From positions 29,554,047 through 29,618,046 of the forward strand of contig OY978527.1 of NCBI GenBank assembly GCA_963854835.1: DNA of 64,000 nt, written 5' to 3'. Shown one piece after another: positions 48,031 through 58,710 of the stretch (the stretch's first letter is position 1; each line of letters starts with the position of its first letter). Below the pieces are notes generated by a model. It was not told where the DNA came from. It searched no databases and worked only from the letters and a program-made list of their open reading frames with translations. A program made the position numbers and the translations under genes. Source of the stretch: Megamerina dolium. Its lineage: Eukaryota; Arthropoda; Insecta; Diptera; Megamerinidae.

Positions 48031-48975
48031 AATTTCCGCAACTTTGTATGGGAGACCCAAGAAGGAGTGGGCGTGGCACACTGATTTTCTGCCATATTAT
48101 TTCCGACTGCCATGTTAATCCAGGTGTCAATTATGGTTATTTTGGACAGAAGATTGTAGAAGTTACAGCTGTTTCAATTTTAAATTTGTATGGGGGCTAC
48201 AATAAATAGTGGGCATGGCGCCCCCATTTCCTGTGAGCCTAGTTGCTCGTACAATACTAATCCATACCTTAAATCTCGTTATTCTACGCTGAATAGTTTA
48301 CAAGTTATAACCGGTAACATTATTTTTTAATTTCCGCAACTTTGTATGGGAGACCCAAAAAGGAGTGGGCGTGGCACACTGATTTTATGCCATATTATTT
48401 CCGACTACCATGTTAATCTCAGTGTCAATTATGGTTATTCTGGACAGAAGATTGTAGAAGTTACAGCTGTTTCAATTTACAAGAAGTACAGACACTTTGT
48501 ATGAGAGCTACGCTAAAAAGTAGGCGTGGTTCACCCACTTTTGGCCAGGTTATATAGTAGTATAATATAATTCTATGTGCCAAATATTGTTGTCCCAAGT
48601 GGTATATTATGTGAGTTATAGCAAGTTAAAAATTTTGAAAAATTCGAGGTTAGTCGCTTTGAATGCTTGGTGTGGGCGTGGTTATTGACCGATCATGCCC
48701 AATATCAATCCCCTCCGTACCCTTGGATCATAGATTACTTATGCCAAATTTCATCGAAATAGCTCAATATTTACTCAAGTTATCGTGCGAACCAGCCAGG
48801 TGACAGACAGACGGACGGACGGACGGACGGACGGACATCGTTAAATCGAAAATTTAATCGACGCTGATCACGAATATATATCCATGTCTATATCTCCGGA
48901 GATTCCTTCAAGTGGACACAAACATCTGACCGAAATGAATATACCATGCATATTGCATTATGCAGGGTATAAAAA
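48031..48975 (-). mobile_element. Helentron-like element H2, 5' part (minus strand)
   Basis: Continues the minus-strand element interrupted at 46114, running backwards through the core and the microsatellite (six GGAC units near 48812) to the reversed head ATGCAGGGTATAAAA at about 48960-48975. Confidence 0.75.
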
Positions 48976-49045
48976 TATGGATACATATAATGTACTACAT
49001 TTCTATAGATACTCGTGTACTTGCTAAAAAGTAGATATAAAGTTA

Positions 49046-49837
49046 CACCGTCCGACACATGTTTGCACACATAAGTAAGACCTATATATTCTGAAAGTCG
49101 GGCTAGTGACAAAATACAAATGTATGGCCGTTCTTACAAATCATTTCCTTTTCATTTTTTTGACGCAAAATTGTTTTCCATTAATATTACTCATACGTCT
49201 TTATTTTTAATTTAAATTTTGAATATGGTGTTGTAGAATCTGTAATTAAGGCAAGGGTATGTTCTGAACAACATCCAACACCTCCTTTAAAAGGCTTGCA
49301 AAATTATGATTACTTAACCATGGAAGTTATTACATCAGGAGGATAAGAGTTAAACATTTTCGGGAAAGAACTTTGGATATTACAATGACATCGATACATT
49401 ATTTAAAGAGGTCGGACAGCCCTAGTTCCACTAGACTGGCGACTTTTTATAGACTCATATGTAAATAATCCAATTGCCAATGCCATAAATATGACCAAAA
49501 ATTACGAAAATATGAAAACAATATAAAATGTAATTAAGCACCGTCAGTATGTTGTATAATATATTTTGTGATTTAAAAATAGTTGCATTACTAACTGAAG
49601 AAATGAGTTTTGCATATCATGTGATGAGTGTGAACATGTCATTAAAAATAAATTTTCCCTGTAAAATTAAAGAGTTGTTGAAAACCATTTATTTTAATTT
49701 TATTTTATCATATTTGGATTCAGAAGGAAATTTTATATTGGTATATTTACATTTTTGTAACTTTTCTTTTAGCCCTACTTTTAGAATATAAGTCTTGCTA
49801 ATGTGTGCATGGAAAAGTTGAATTTTGTCGGACGGTG
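49046..49837. mobile_element. Unclassified DNA element with 60-bp terminal inverted repeats
   Basis: The two ends are inverted copies: CACCGTCCGACA starts both. After a short unaligned stretch, GCACACATAAGTAAGAC...GGGCT on the left pairs with GCACACATTAGCAAGAC...GGGCT on the right (inverted). The trinucleotide TTA flanks both ends (49043-49045 and 49838-49840). The 792-bp interior has no transposase motif, so it is a MITE or deleted non-autonomous transposon. The TTA flank suggests a 3-bp duplication, as in PIF/Harbinger or some CACTA-type elements, but the termini do not let me choose. Confidence 0.75.
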
Positions 49838-49840
49838 TTA

Positions 49841-50770
49841 TACCCGTGTAGTGTGGCAGTGTTTATATTCCACATGCCGGCACTAACTTGTGCTCGTGCA
49901 AAATTCCATATTACTTACTGTTTTATTTCTCTTCGGGTTTAACCTTTATGACAGTTTGAGGTTTTAAGTTGTAAGTTGATATAAAAATAAGACCAAAGAC
50001 CAGCAGTCAAACAAACTACAATAAAAACAAATATTTTTATTAGTAAAATAATTTTTCTGTACCACGAATAAGTAATTACAGAAACGAGCATTGTAAAATG
50101 TACTATGTGTATGGGAAGCTGTCTAGGAGAAAAAAAAAAATAAATTAAAAACAATTTTCGTGACCAAAAAGAAATTCAGTTGTTGAATAGTTAGTATTAG
50201 TTAGATGCTTTTTTATGCATCTTTTGGTAGGATTGTGAGATAGCAGCACCAGCTGCATTGAGAATTACACATGTATATAGTACCTTTATAAAATTGTATG
50301 TAGGTAGTAGTAAACGTACTAGTACACGTCATGTTGCCTTATTACGTGTTTCGTAATCATTCCTATGCATTTAGATACATATGTATGCATGTATACTTTA
50401 ATTGGTTGTCAGGTGTAGCATGTGCAATAAAGCAAAATACAAAAATTGAATAGTTAGTGGATAGATAAGCATAAACTGGTTGTTATATGTTTTTTTGTTA
50501 TATTCTAATCATTTATATAATTTCGTAATATTACAAAAAGAAGGGGTTGGCAATTTTTTAAGTGATTTTTACCTTTCTAAGGGGCTAAATCACTTTGACA
50601 GTAACAATAGAAAATAATTTTCTGACGCATCCTCAGTTTCCAGTTTCCCATTATGTAGGAAGCTGTGTTATCTAATGGATGTTATTTTTAAAGCAATTAC
50701 AATCAATTAATTAATCGAATCAATATATACTTGATTCTTTTGATAAGTAGTCACCGGAAGCAGTAGATGA
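49841..50770. other. AT-rich DNA without recognisable gene
   Basis: No motif seen. Open frames are short. Confidence 0.45.
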
Positions 50771-50799
50771 CAAAGAAATAAAAAAAATAATAATAATAT
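50771..50799 (-). mobile_element. SINE tail fragment (copy 4, part a)
   Basis: A-rich AAATAAAAAAAATAATAATA matches the reverse of the T-rich SINE tail and ends in AATAT, the duplication of the solo LTR that follows. The SINE continues at 51807. Confidence 0.5.
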
Positions 50800-51806
50800 T
50801 GAACGTGTGAGATAGATGCCGGTGGGCTCATACCTTGGTTGAGTTGATGGTCTGATATGCCTGCTTCATTTACCGTACTGCTTCCTGCTTTAAGAGAAAT
50901 TAAAGTTGTTTCAGGTTAACCGTTCTTAAATAAGAGAATAACAAATAATAATAATTAAATATAAAATCTACTTGTTAAACGATGATCCGAAATTTCTGCC
51001 CACTTTATCCAGCCATGTGAAATGGTGTTGTTGATGCAGTTGTCGATGTTTTCTCTTTTGATGATGTTTGCTGGTAGCGACATTTTTCGTCTTCATCTTG
51101 TCCACTGCTATTGATAATTGATGACAAATCTTGACTATGTTGTCACTGTTGCTGTTGATTTTGTTCCATTTGTTCTTTTGGTTAATTGTTGTTGTTAATG
51201 TTAATATTGTTGATATGGTGGTGTTGCTGCTACTTGCTGTTGTATTTGCATTAGCACATTTTATCGTCTTTCAAATGGTTAAGCCTTTTGTTGCTGGCCA
51301 ATACCATTGCTCAAAATATATGTCTTTATCAAATCTTGATGTATTTAATTATTTTCGTCATCGAGATCGAAATTACGTATTGACGATAGAGAAGAAAACA
51401 CGTAGATTACAAACAAATTGTTTTTTATTGTATTTTATTTAGTACAAAAATGACTAGAGAAATATATGTATATACGACACTGCACTCATTTCTTATATTA
51501 CAGATTTAATTAAATGTTCGTCATTTTCATCATTTTAATGATACAATAATGTACGACAATAACACGAGAAAAATTATAAAAGTAAGGAAAAATTGCGCGC
51601 ACTGTTCGTGTCGGGAAAAATATATTGTATAAAAGAAAAAAAGGCGCGCACTCCTTCTTGTTCGGGAAAAAATAAATATATGTGTAGAGAAAAAAAAGAA
51701 CAACAAGAATAACGAATCGACGGCTGACTGATCAAGTCAGAGTTGCATCGCCATCTATAAAGGTGGCACCAGACAGTGCGCGTGATGTAATAGTCTGGCG
51801 TAGACA
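50800..51806. mobile_element. Solo LTR (copy 2)
   Basis: Begins TGAACGTGTGAG and ends GGCGTAGACA. AATAT is repeated directly at 50795-50799 and 51807-51811. Homologous along its length to 19809-20753, with small indels. It contains an open frame at 51131-51442 made largely of valine/leucine repeats from GTT/TTG triplets, not a gene. No internal retroelement sequence from this family is present in the window. Confidence 0.8.
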
Positions 51807-51889
51807 AATATGTAGCACTTATTGGTCCTTTGGCCGAGCTTCTCTTCCAGTATTGTTGTGTGTGCAGAAGCCTTCTGTAGGAGTTTTAT
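51807..51889 (-). mobile_element. SINE fragment (copy 4, part b)
   Basis: On the minus strand it matches the SINE 3' part (ACACACAACAATACTGGAAG then GAGAAGCTCGGCCAAAG and GTGC). It lies between the solo LTR and the BEL/Pao 3' LTR, and the rest of the same SINE is at 57397-57513. Confidence 0.8.
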
Positions 51890-51990
51890 TGTAGTTTTTT
51901 ATTTATTTAGTTTTAGTCAACTTAGTTTTTAAATAATTAGAATACAGAATACATTATACATTGTAGTTTATAAACGATGTGACAACAACA
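51890..51990 (-). repeat. BEL/Pao 3' LTR, short form
   Basis: 101 bp, TGTAG...AACA on the plus strand. Compared with the 263-bp LTR at 57134 it lacks about 160 bp between AAATAATTAG and CAGAATACATTATACATTG. Confidence 0.85.
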
Positions 51991-52002
51991 TTCTCCCCCA
52001 CT
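51991..52002 (-). promoter_or_regulatory. Polypurine tract (plus-strand primer)
   Basis: On the minus strand AGTGGGGGAGAA lies directly before the 3' LTR, the expected site for RNase H-resistant priming. Confidence 0.75.
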
Positions 52003-52029
52003 AAGAACGATAGTTATTAAACACAGGAA

Positions 52030-53715
52030 CTATATTTGCTTGCAATTGATTATCTGCAATGATATGTCGTGTTGTTGATCGTTGACTGGGAGCAAGCAAA
52101 CTTTTGAAATAGGTCGTTTCAGATCTTTCCCTTTGCAATTCACCGTAACCACACGGACTAAACTATCGGATCCAGGATGTACTTCCTTAACTCTTGCTAA
52201 CGGCCAGTTTCCAGGAGTACCCAGCAATAGAACTAAATCGCCCACTTGAAGATTACGATTTATAGTGTTCCACTTAGGTCTGGCTTGAAGTCTGCACATA
52301 TACTCATTTCTCCATCTTTTCCAGAAGTGTTGTTTTACTTTCTCTATTGCTTTCCAGCGACTGAGGTGACTTATCGTTGTGTCAAGTAAACTCTCATCCG
52401 GAGTACACACTGTAGGGTCACCTATTAAGAAATGTGCAGGTGTGAGTGCTTCGAAGTCCGATGTATCAGAAGAGAGTGGACATAAAGGGCGCGAGTTTAA
52501 ACAGCTTTCAATTTGAGCAAGAAGCGTACTCAGCTCTTCATACGTGAATATGCGATCACGCATTATACGACGAAGGTGATGTTTAGTGGATTTTACACCC
52601 GCTTCCCACAATCCACCGAAATTCGGAGAAGCTGGTGGTATAAAATGCCATGTAGTGCCTTGGTTGGAAAGCTGTTCTACCAAGTGCTCAGGTGGCGACA
52701 TTTTACTGCTATGATACATAGCTTGTAGCTCTTTGTTGGCTCCTACAAACGTAGTCCCATAGTCAGAGTAAAGATCAGTACAGCTTCCTCTTCTGGCCAC
52801 GAAGCGTTGAAAAGCAGCTATAAATGCATTAGTGGTTAGGTCTGTTACCGCCTCTAAATGTATAGCTTTAGTGCACATGCAGATGAATAGACATATATAG
52901 CTCTTTGATGTTTTTGAGGTTCGTAAAGTAGATTGTTTTATGCATATGGGACCGGAATAGTCAAGGCCACTATGTTTGAATGCTCTTGTGGGTTGTAGAC
53001 GTACTGATGACAGATTACCCATTAACTGTTGATACGCACGAGCTTTGTACTTAAAGCATACAACACAATTACGAATTATAGATTTTGCGAGATTACGCAC
53101 TGATAATACCCAATAACGTTGCATAACATATGATTGCATTAATTGCAGTCCACCATGTAATGTGCGCTTGTGTGCATCTGCAAAAAGTAAACTGGACAAC
53201 GGATTATTTTTAGACAGCAATATTGGATGCTTTAATCGATATGACAAATCTGAATTGATGATTCTTCCTCCTACTCGTAGAATATGGTCGTCATCGAGAA
53301 AAGGACTTAGTTGTATTATTTTGCTAGATTTTGGAAGATGTTTGTTTTGTTGAAGACAGCTGATCTCTTCGCCAAAGCATACCAATTGCGTTAATCTTAT
53401 TAGCCGTAAGAGTGCACGTTTCAGTTCATACGATTTAAGAAAACCTTTGTCTTTTTCCAAAGTTTGTTGCTTAAAGTTATGGTAGAACCTTAGAATATAC
53501 GCTGTAACACGAATCAGAGTAGACAAAGAAGAGAACTTTAGTGTAATATGTGGATAATTTAATTCACGCGAATGTATTGCAACAGTATTCACAGTACGTT
53601 GAGCCTTTCGTATTTCCAGTTCAGTGTGAGCAACATCGATCGATCTTGGCCACGTGGAGCTTGGTTGTTCGTATATTTTGACAGTTGATTTGGCATTAAA
53701 CCTCTTGAAGCACAA
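52030..53715 (-). pseudogene. BEL/Pao integrase with C-terminal domain
   Basis: A 561-codon frame. The N-terminal zinc-binding motif is H182, H187, C217, C220. The catalytic triad region shows D252 (GLDYSGP), D318 (LYSDYGTTF) and E371 (NFGGLWEAGVK). The family usually has SDNGT; here the Asn after the Asp is Tyr. A C-terminal domain follows (about 430-540) with WKRWRNEYM, LQVGDLVLL and WPLARV, typical of BEL/Pao. Integrase joins the cDNA to host DNA. Roughly the first 20 residues are not in the original frame: the upstream RNase H text lies in another frame, with the shift near 53655. Within the frame the domain is uninterrupted. Confidence 0.9.
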
Positions 53716-55230
53716 TCAGCTGGATTGTCGTCCATTGACACGTATTTCCATTCGTTTACATTGGTTAGATTTTGTATTGTTGCTACTCTATTCGCCACGT
53801 AGACAGACCATTTGGACGATTGGCTCTTTATCCAACTAAGCATGGTTGTGCTGTCACTCCAAAGCGTTATGCTGTCGATTCGCATGTCTATGTTGGTTTT
53901 AATCGTTGATAGAAGCTTAGCCAGTAAGACAGCACCGCAGAGTTCTAGTCTTGGTATAGTGGCCGTTTTCAATGGTGCGACTTTTGTTTTAGATTGTATC
54001 AACGTGATAATCGTTTCCTCATTTGGAGTTACAACTCTGATATACACAACTGCTGCATATGCCAACTGAGATGCGTCACAGAAGCCATGTAGTTCGACGG
54101 CACTCAGTCGTGTAGAACCAAACCATCGAGGAATGCAAATATGTTCAATTTGTTTAAGACTGGAGCGATATTTATGCCAGTCTTTTTCTATGTCTGGCGG
54201 TAGTTGATCTTCCCAATCGATTCCTGCTAGCCACAATTTTTGAAAGATGATTTTAGCAGTGATTGTTACTGGTGCTAGCCATCGTAATGGATCGAAAGGT
54301 TTGCAGGCATCTGAAAGTAAACTTGCTTTTGTTAATTTATTCGAATATTGAAAGTTCACCTTGTAGAAAAACATGTCATTGACTGTGTCCCATGTAAGTC
54401 CTAACGCCTTCACGTTGTTTTCGTAATTCAGTTCGGATATGTCAATTTGTTCTCGGTTTTTCATTGGTATGGTTTCTAGCAATGCTGTAGAATTAGAAGC
54501 CCATTTCCTTAAATTGAAACCACCAGAACATAAGAGACCATTAAGTTGTTGTTGTAGCATGATTGCTTCTTGTAAAGTATCTGTGCCTGATATGACATCG
54601 TCCACATAGGTGTCAGTAATTAAGACTTTACTAGCTAGTGAATACGTGGCTTCTTCATCAGTCGCCAATTGTTGTAGTACACGTATTGCCAGATAAGGTG
54701 CTGACGTTGTGCCATACGTCACGGTACGTAGTCTGTATATATGAATGCTGTTAGTGACATAGTCTCTCCACAAAATGCCCTTATAATTCTGATTCTCTTC
54801 ACATATTTCGATTTGCCGGAACATTTTCTCTAGATCGGCTCGAAATGCGATTCTAAATCGTCGCCAGCGTGTGAGGATTGTTGGAAGATCATTTTGAAGT
54901 GCTGGTCCAGCTGACAGCTGCTCATTAAGAGATGTTTGTGGAGGTTTGTGATTGCCACCATCAAATACAACACGTAATTTAGTTGTTGAGCTATTTTCTC
55001 GTAGAACACCATGATGTGGAAGAAAGAAACAGTTTACTGGTAAATCCTCGGGATACGTACCAATGTTTTCCATGTGGTGTAATATTTCATATTCATTCAT
55101 GAACTGTTTATACATTGCTGCAAAATCTCTACGTCTTTTGAATGTTGCTTCTACTTGTTTTAAACGCTTTAGTTTCATGAAACACAGGTAGTTGATTCTT
55201 TTACAAAAGTTGTTTGAATGGTAAATGTAC
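53655..55230 (-). pseudogene. BEL/Pao reverse transcriptase and RNase H
   Basis: Part of the open frame 53589-55289 (566 codons). From about residue 50 it reads as RT: NEYEILHHME, HHGVLRENSSTTKLRVVFD, FRADLEKMFRQI with catalytic D152, TYGTTSAPYLA, and TYVDD with the catalytic pair at 230-231. RNase H follows with GFCDAS (D405), IPRLELCGA (E449), LWSDSTTML (D479) and DNPADCASRG (about D524). It copies the RNA into DNA and removes the RNA strand. The first 40-50 residues and the last 35 are out-of-frame text created by shifts at about 55205 and 53655. All core catalytic residues are kept. Confidence 0.92.
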
Positions 55231-56181
55231 TTTATACCTTCCATCGGCATTGCGACGATGAGTACTTGCGAACAGCTCTTCACAGGCATTATTTTCAGGA
55301 CTTTCTTGTTTCTTATCTAATTGCTCTTCTTGTTCCCAAAATAATCGAAGCTGATTTTCTAATGAACAAATGTTGATGCTTGCCGTAGTGATGGCAGTGC
55401 TTTTTACATCAACTGGACCAGAAACCATCCAGCCAAAATGAGTTTCTTGAAGCAGTAGTCCTTGCTCATATTTCTTCATCTTAGGCAGCAGTATTTCCCC
55501 ATAGATATCACTCCTTAGAATCAGATCAATCTTACATGGTTCTAAGCATGAAGGATCAGCAAGAAATATGTTTGATAAGTTAGGTAGATGAGTTATACTA
55601 AGATTGATCGGCTCATAGGACGTAAGCTTAGGTAAGATTAGTGCAGTACACATTAGTTGATAATCAGTATCATATGCTGATTGTAGGTTAATGCTTACAC
55701 TGTTTCGTGCAGTAAATGCAGAATTACCGCCAATCCCTGATACACTTACTTGAGCGCGAGTTTTTGACAAATTTAGTGGTTGGACAACGTCTTCTGTAAT
55801 AAATGATGCTTGTGCTCCTTGGTCGATAAATGCTTTAAGCGTGAACGTGCAGCTGTCAGTTTTGACGATAGCTTGTATTGTCGCAAGTAAAACTGATTTG
55901 CTTGTTCTGAAACGGAACGTAGAAATGTTTGAACTTACATTCGTTCGCGTAGTTAATGTATTGTTTAATGTCGGACGTTGTAATGTGTTATTGTGGAAAG
56001 TATTTCCAGCATTTATATAGTGTGTGACGTTTCTGACAACACGGGCAGTTTTTAGTTTGTTGACTAGTTGATGTGGTGTTTGCGTGTAAGCTCTGACGAA
56101 TATATTTTTTAGAGTGATCAAATTTCGTTGACTTAGACTCGAAGGTGGGTTTTTTGATATGTACATCAGGTTGATACTCAT
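55201..56181 (-). pseudogene. BEL/Pao aspartic protease region
   Basis: A 326-codon frame. The original protein enters this frame at about residue 60, because the preceding zinc-knuckle text is in the next frame. KAFIDQGAQASFITEDV carries the single catalytic Asp (D120) of a retroviral-type protease monomer, in the DxGA context; QG replaces the more usual SG. Later come DLILRSDIYGEIL and ETHFGWMVSG, conserved in this family, and FWEQEEQ...EELFASTHR with GRYKVHLPFK that leads into the RT. The enzyme would cleave the Gag-Pol polyprotein. Confidence 0.87.
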
Positions 56182-56281
56182 CTAAAGATTCGAGTGTTCG
56201 AAATGTGGTTTCTAAGAAAGTTAGCATCGCTTTCATTGTAGGAACTTTTGTATTTGCATTCTGTTCTAGATTGTCTATCAA
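55988..56281 (-). pseudogene. BEL/Pao Gag C-terminus with zinc knuckle
   Basis: Continues Gag in a shifted frame: VPTMKAMLTFLETTFRTLESL, then CPCCQKRHTLYKC, a knuckle of the C-x2-C-x3-H-x4-C type used for RNA binding by BEL/Pao Gag. The frame is lost again right after CWKYF, where the protease frame takes over. Confidence 0.82.
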
Positions 56282-57050
56282 GCTTTTGCGCTGTTAAAAA
56301 TACAAGAATAGCGTTCCAACTCGAAACATCTATATTCAGACTTTTGAGCAGTGCTATACTGTTACGTGTAGTATCGAGTATTTGTTTTATACTTTCAACA
56401 GTGCCAGTAGAAATGGGAATTGCAAATAATTTTTTAAGTATTTGTTCCACCAACTTACGCTCATTGTGATACCTGCTGACTAATGCTTGGCAGGCTAGTT
56501 CATAGCTTTTGTCTGCGGCTGGATACTCTATGATCATGTTTAATGGCGTTCCAGTGCATGAGCCTTTTAAGTAGAAGTTTTTTTGCACATTGTTTAACAC
56601 TGTATTGTTGTGCACTAATGATTGAAACATGTCACGGTATGAAATCCAATCCAATGGTAGCTTAGCACCTGCAGTAATAGAATCATTTTTGCTATTAGTC
56701 GCTGTGAAGGTGCTTGCGTGGACGACAGGCGACGTTGGACGATCCATCTCATTCTTTAGGTCAATTAATGTTGACTTAAAAGAAATGAATAAGTCATAGC
56801 CTTGATAAAATATGTCATCTTTAATGTAGGGCACGTCTTCATTTGCGATAGAATCTTCCTGAGTGATAGTGCATATTTTCTCATGAGTTTCTTTGTACGA
56901 TGCAAAATTGGATTCTATTTCTTCAAGTAGACACTGTACATATCCAACGGTTTTGCTAACGGATGATTTTTCGTTGAACGCTTTCATTAACCGTTCTAAA
57001 TGATTAACAGATTTCTTTTGACGTTCAATTACCGTTACTAAGGTAGTCAT
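56178..57050 (-). pseudogene. BEL/Pao Gag N-terminal and capsid-like region
   Basis: 290 codons starting with Met 60 bp downstream of the primer-binding site, so this is likely the original start. The N-terminus (1-110) is charged and helical, starting TTLVTVIERQKKSVNHLERLM. From about 130, LPLDWISYRDMFQSLVHNN, YLKGSCTGTPLNMI and YELACQALVSRYHNERKLVEQIL match the Gag domain found in Pao/BEL polyproteins. Text after SWNAILVFLTAQKLDRQSRTE (about residue 265) is out of frame because of the shift near 56275. Confidence 0.87.
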
Positions 57051-57109
57051 CGTAGCACCGCGTGTTATTCTTTTAAAATATGTTTTAATTTAATTTTTAG
57101 AGGGAAAAT

Positions 57110-57127
57110 TCCCGGGTTTCGGCACCA
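57110..57127 (-). promoter_or_regulatory. Primer-binding site, tRNA-Phe type
   Basis: On the minus strand TGGTGCCGAAACCCGGGA, 18 bases complementary to the 3' end of a eukaryotic tRNA-Phe (acceptor TTTCGGCACCA), starting six bases after the 5' LTR. The tRNA match is from memory of the tRNA sequence. Confidence 0.75.
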
Positions 57128-57133
57128 ATTTTA

Positions 57134-57396
57134 TGTTAGTTTTTTATTTATTTAGTTTTAGTCAACTTAGTTTTTAAATAATTAGTTTAATTTAAATTGA
57201 ATGTACAGATGTAAGTTGTTCATCAGAGAACGATAAGTAAAAGAGTGATTAAATTCTCTACGTATAGCTAACGACAGTTAGTTGTGCATAACTGTTTATA
57301 TATGATGTATACATAAGAGAAATGTTTATAAGGAACCAGTGATGCCAGAATACATTATACATTGTAGTTTATAAACAATGTGAAGTATCCCCAACA
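57134..57396 (-). repeat. BEL/Pao 5' LTR, long form
   Basis: 263 bp, TGTTAG...CCCCAACA on the plus strand. It shares its outer segments with 51890-51990 and contains the approximately 160 bp absent there. Confidence 0.85.
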
Positions 57397-57513
57397 CCTT
57401 TTGACATCATTTTTTCTGAGCATTGTCACATAGATCTTTTAGAAGCGTTTTCATGGCAAGCTGTTACTGCCGGAAGAATTGCCCATTGATTGTCGACAGG
57501 AGAGTACCGTAAT
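57397..57513 (-). mobile_element. SINE fragment (copy 4, part c)
   Basis: On the minus strand: GGGCAATTCTTCCGGCAGTAAC, the CTCTGTGACAAAGCTCA-like block and GATGTCAAAAGG, ending at the BEL LTR. The sequence resumes at 51889. The tRNA-like head is missing. Confidence 0.8.
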
Positions 57514-57759
57514 AAATGTTGTATTTCAATATAAACTATCCATCAAATGACAGCTGTAAAATTTTAAGTGATATTCAGTGTATATTTGACGGGCATGGAA
57601 TAGGAACAAACTTTGTCTTTCTACGAAAAATTGATAAAAGCGAATTTCGTGCGAAAATTCAACAATTATTATCAAAAGGTGGAGGACGAAAAGTAAGATC
57701 AACATTGAACTGAATGTGATTTATTTTCGTACGACGACGTTTATATTCTGCTATCTAAA

Positions 57760-58710
57760 AAAGTCTGAGGCATGCTTGCGCCTGTTAGAAATCCCAGACC
57801 CTGTCAACTTCTCCAGTATTCGGTGTTTCCAACGAACGCTGTGCCTACCTTTTAGTGTGCGTCTTTCAGCGGAATCTATATATAACATCTTATATATCAT
57901 CCTTATATATTACGGAGTCTTCCATTGTAACGACGTGATCGAGCCACCACAACCGCTGAAATTTTATCTGGCATAGCTGTATCTTATACAACTCAAATAG
58001 GTATAAAGATCTTGTCTAGGGCTGTTCTCACGAAAACTTCAAGCAATTTATTATCCAAGGTAGAACTGAGGCTTGAGTGACATATGTAGCGACAAGCATA
58101 AGCAGAAACTTGTGAAGTGTCATTGTCGTTCTTCGAGAGAGCACTTAACTTTACGATTGCATATTAAACATAAAGTAGCACTTCCTTGCAAGAATGATCC
58201 TTCGGAATATCTCCAGTCTGACGTCATTAGTAGTGTTAATGTTGGTTCCGAGATAGATAAAGGACTTTACCACTTCGAAAGCGTGTTTATGCTGATTAGG
58301 TCAATATAATCGGAATATGGTACTTTTCTAGAAGATAGTGCCATTGTGTCGTAAATCAGCAATTCGTATTTATTCCTCGATAATCAGAGTGAAGAAGTCT
58401 CACGATAACGAATCACTTTGTCTGAAACCTCATTCGTATGGAGAGGTCATTCCCAATTTTAATTGCACAAAGTCAAATGAGTTTTGCATTAATATGAACT
58501 AGGATGTAGGGGTGAGGTGTAGTATAAAAATCTGATCGATTCAAGGAAATCAACTTGTAGAGCATTGGCTTCAAATTTTCACACAGTACGACCCATAAGA
58601 TCTTGCATGTGATACTGGATAGACATATTCCATGTTAGTTGGCGTAAATTGTGAGGTCCTCTTTTTATGCATGGGGTAGAGAATGCTGAGGCTCTAACCA
58701 ACAATTACGT
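57760..58710 (-). pseudogene. Old RTE-like LINE copy, heavily mutated
   Basis: On the minus strand this aligns in order with 8180-9400 of the full LINE: the region of YRGISLL (near 58640), RGFRQGDS near 58410-58450 (recognisable as GGTTTCAGACAAAGTGATTC), the GTINS-like GTCATTAGTAGTG block near 58225, and the C-terminal region near 57780-57990. Stops and indels are in every frame. It is more diverged than the other copies, so an early insertion of the family. Confidence 0.75.

Larger units (their letters stand above)
51890..57396 (-). mobile_element. BEL/Pao LTR retrotransposon, nearly complete but frameshifted
   Basis: 5.5 kb on the minus strand: 5' LTR (57134-57396), primer-binding site (57110-57127), Gag, protease, RT, RNase H, integrase, polypurine tract (51991-52002) and 3' LTR (51890-51990). 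The domain order protease-RT-RNase H-integrase, the DxGA protease, YVDD RT and the C-terminal domain after integrase identify BEL/Pao. The frame is broken at about 56275, 55995, 55205 and 53655, so no polyprotein can be made. The LTRs differ in length. It sits inside a minus-strand SINE. No envelope-like gene is present. Confidence 0.92.

Noticed and set aside
47785..48084. 99-codon open frame in the Helentron-like element
   Set aside because: Shared only because the DNA is repeated; it reads through the hairpin and into the neighbouring element.
51131..51442. Hydrophobic open frame inside the solo LTR
   Set aside because: Made of GTT/TTG-rich triplets and not conserved in the other LTR copy at 19809.
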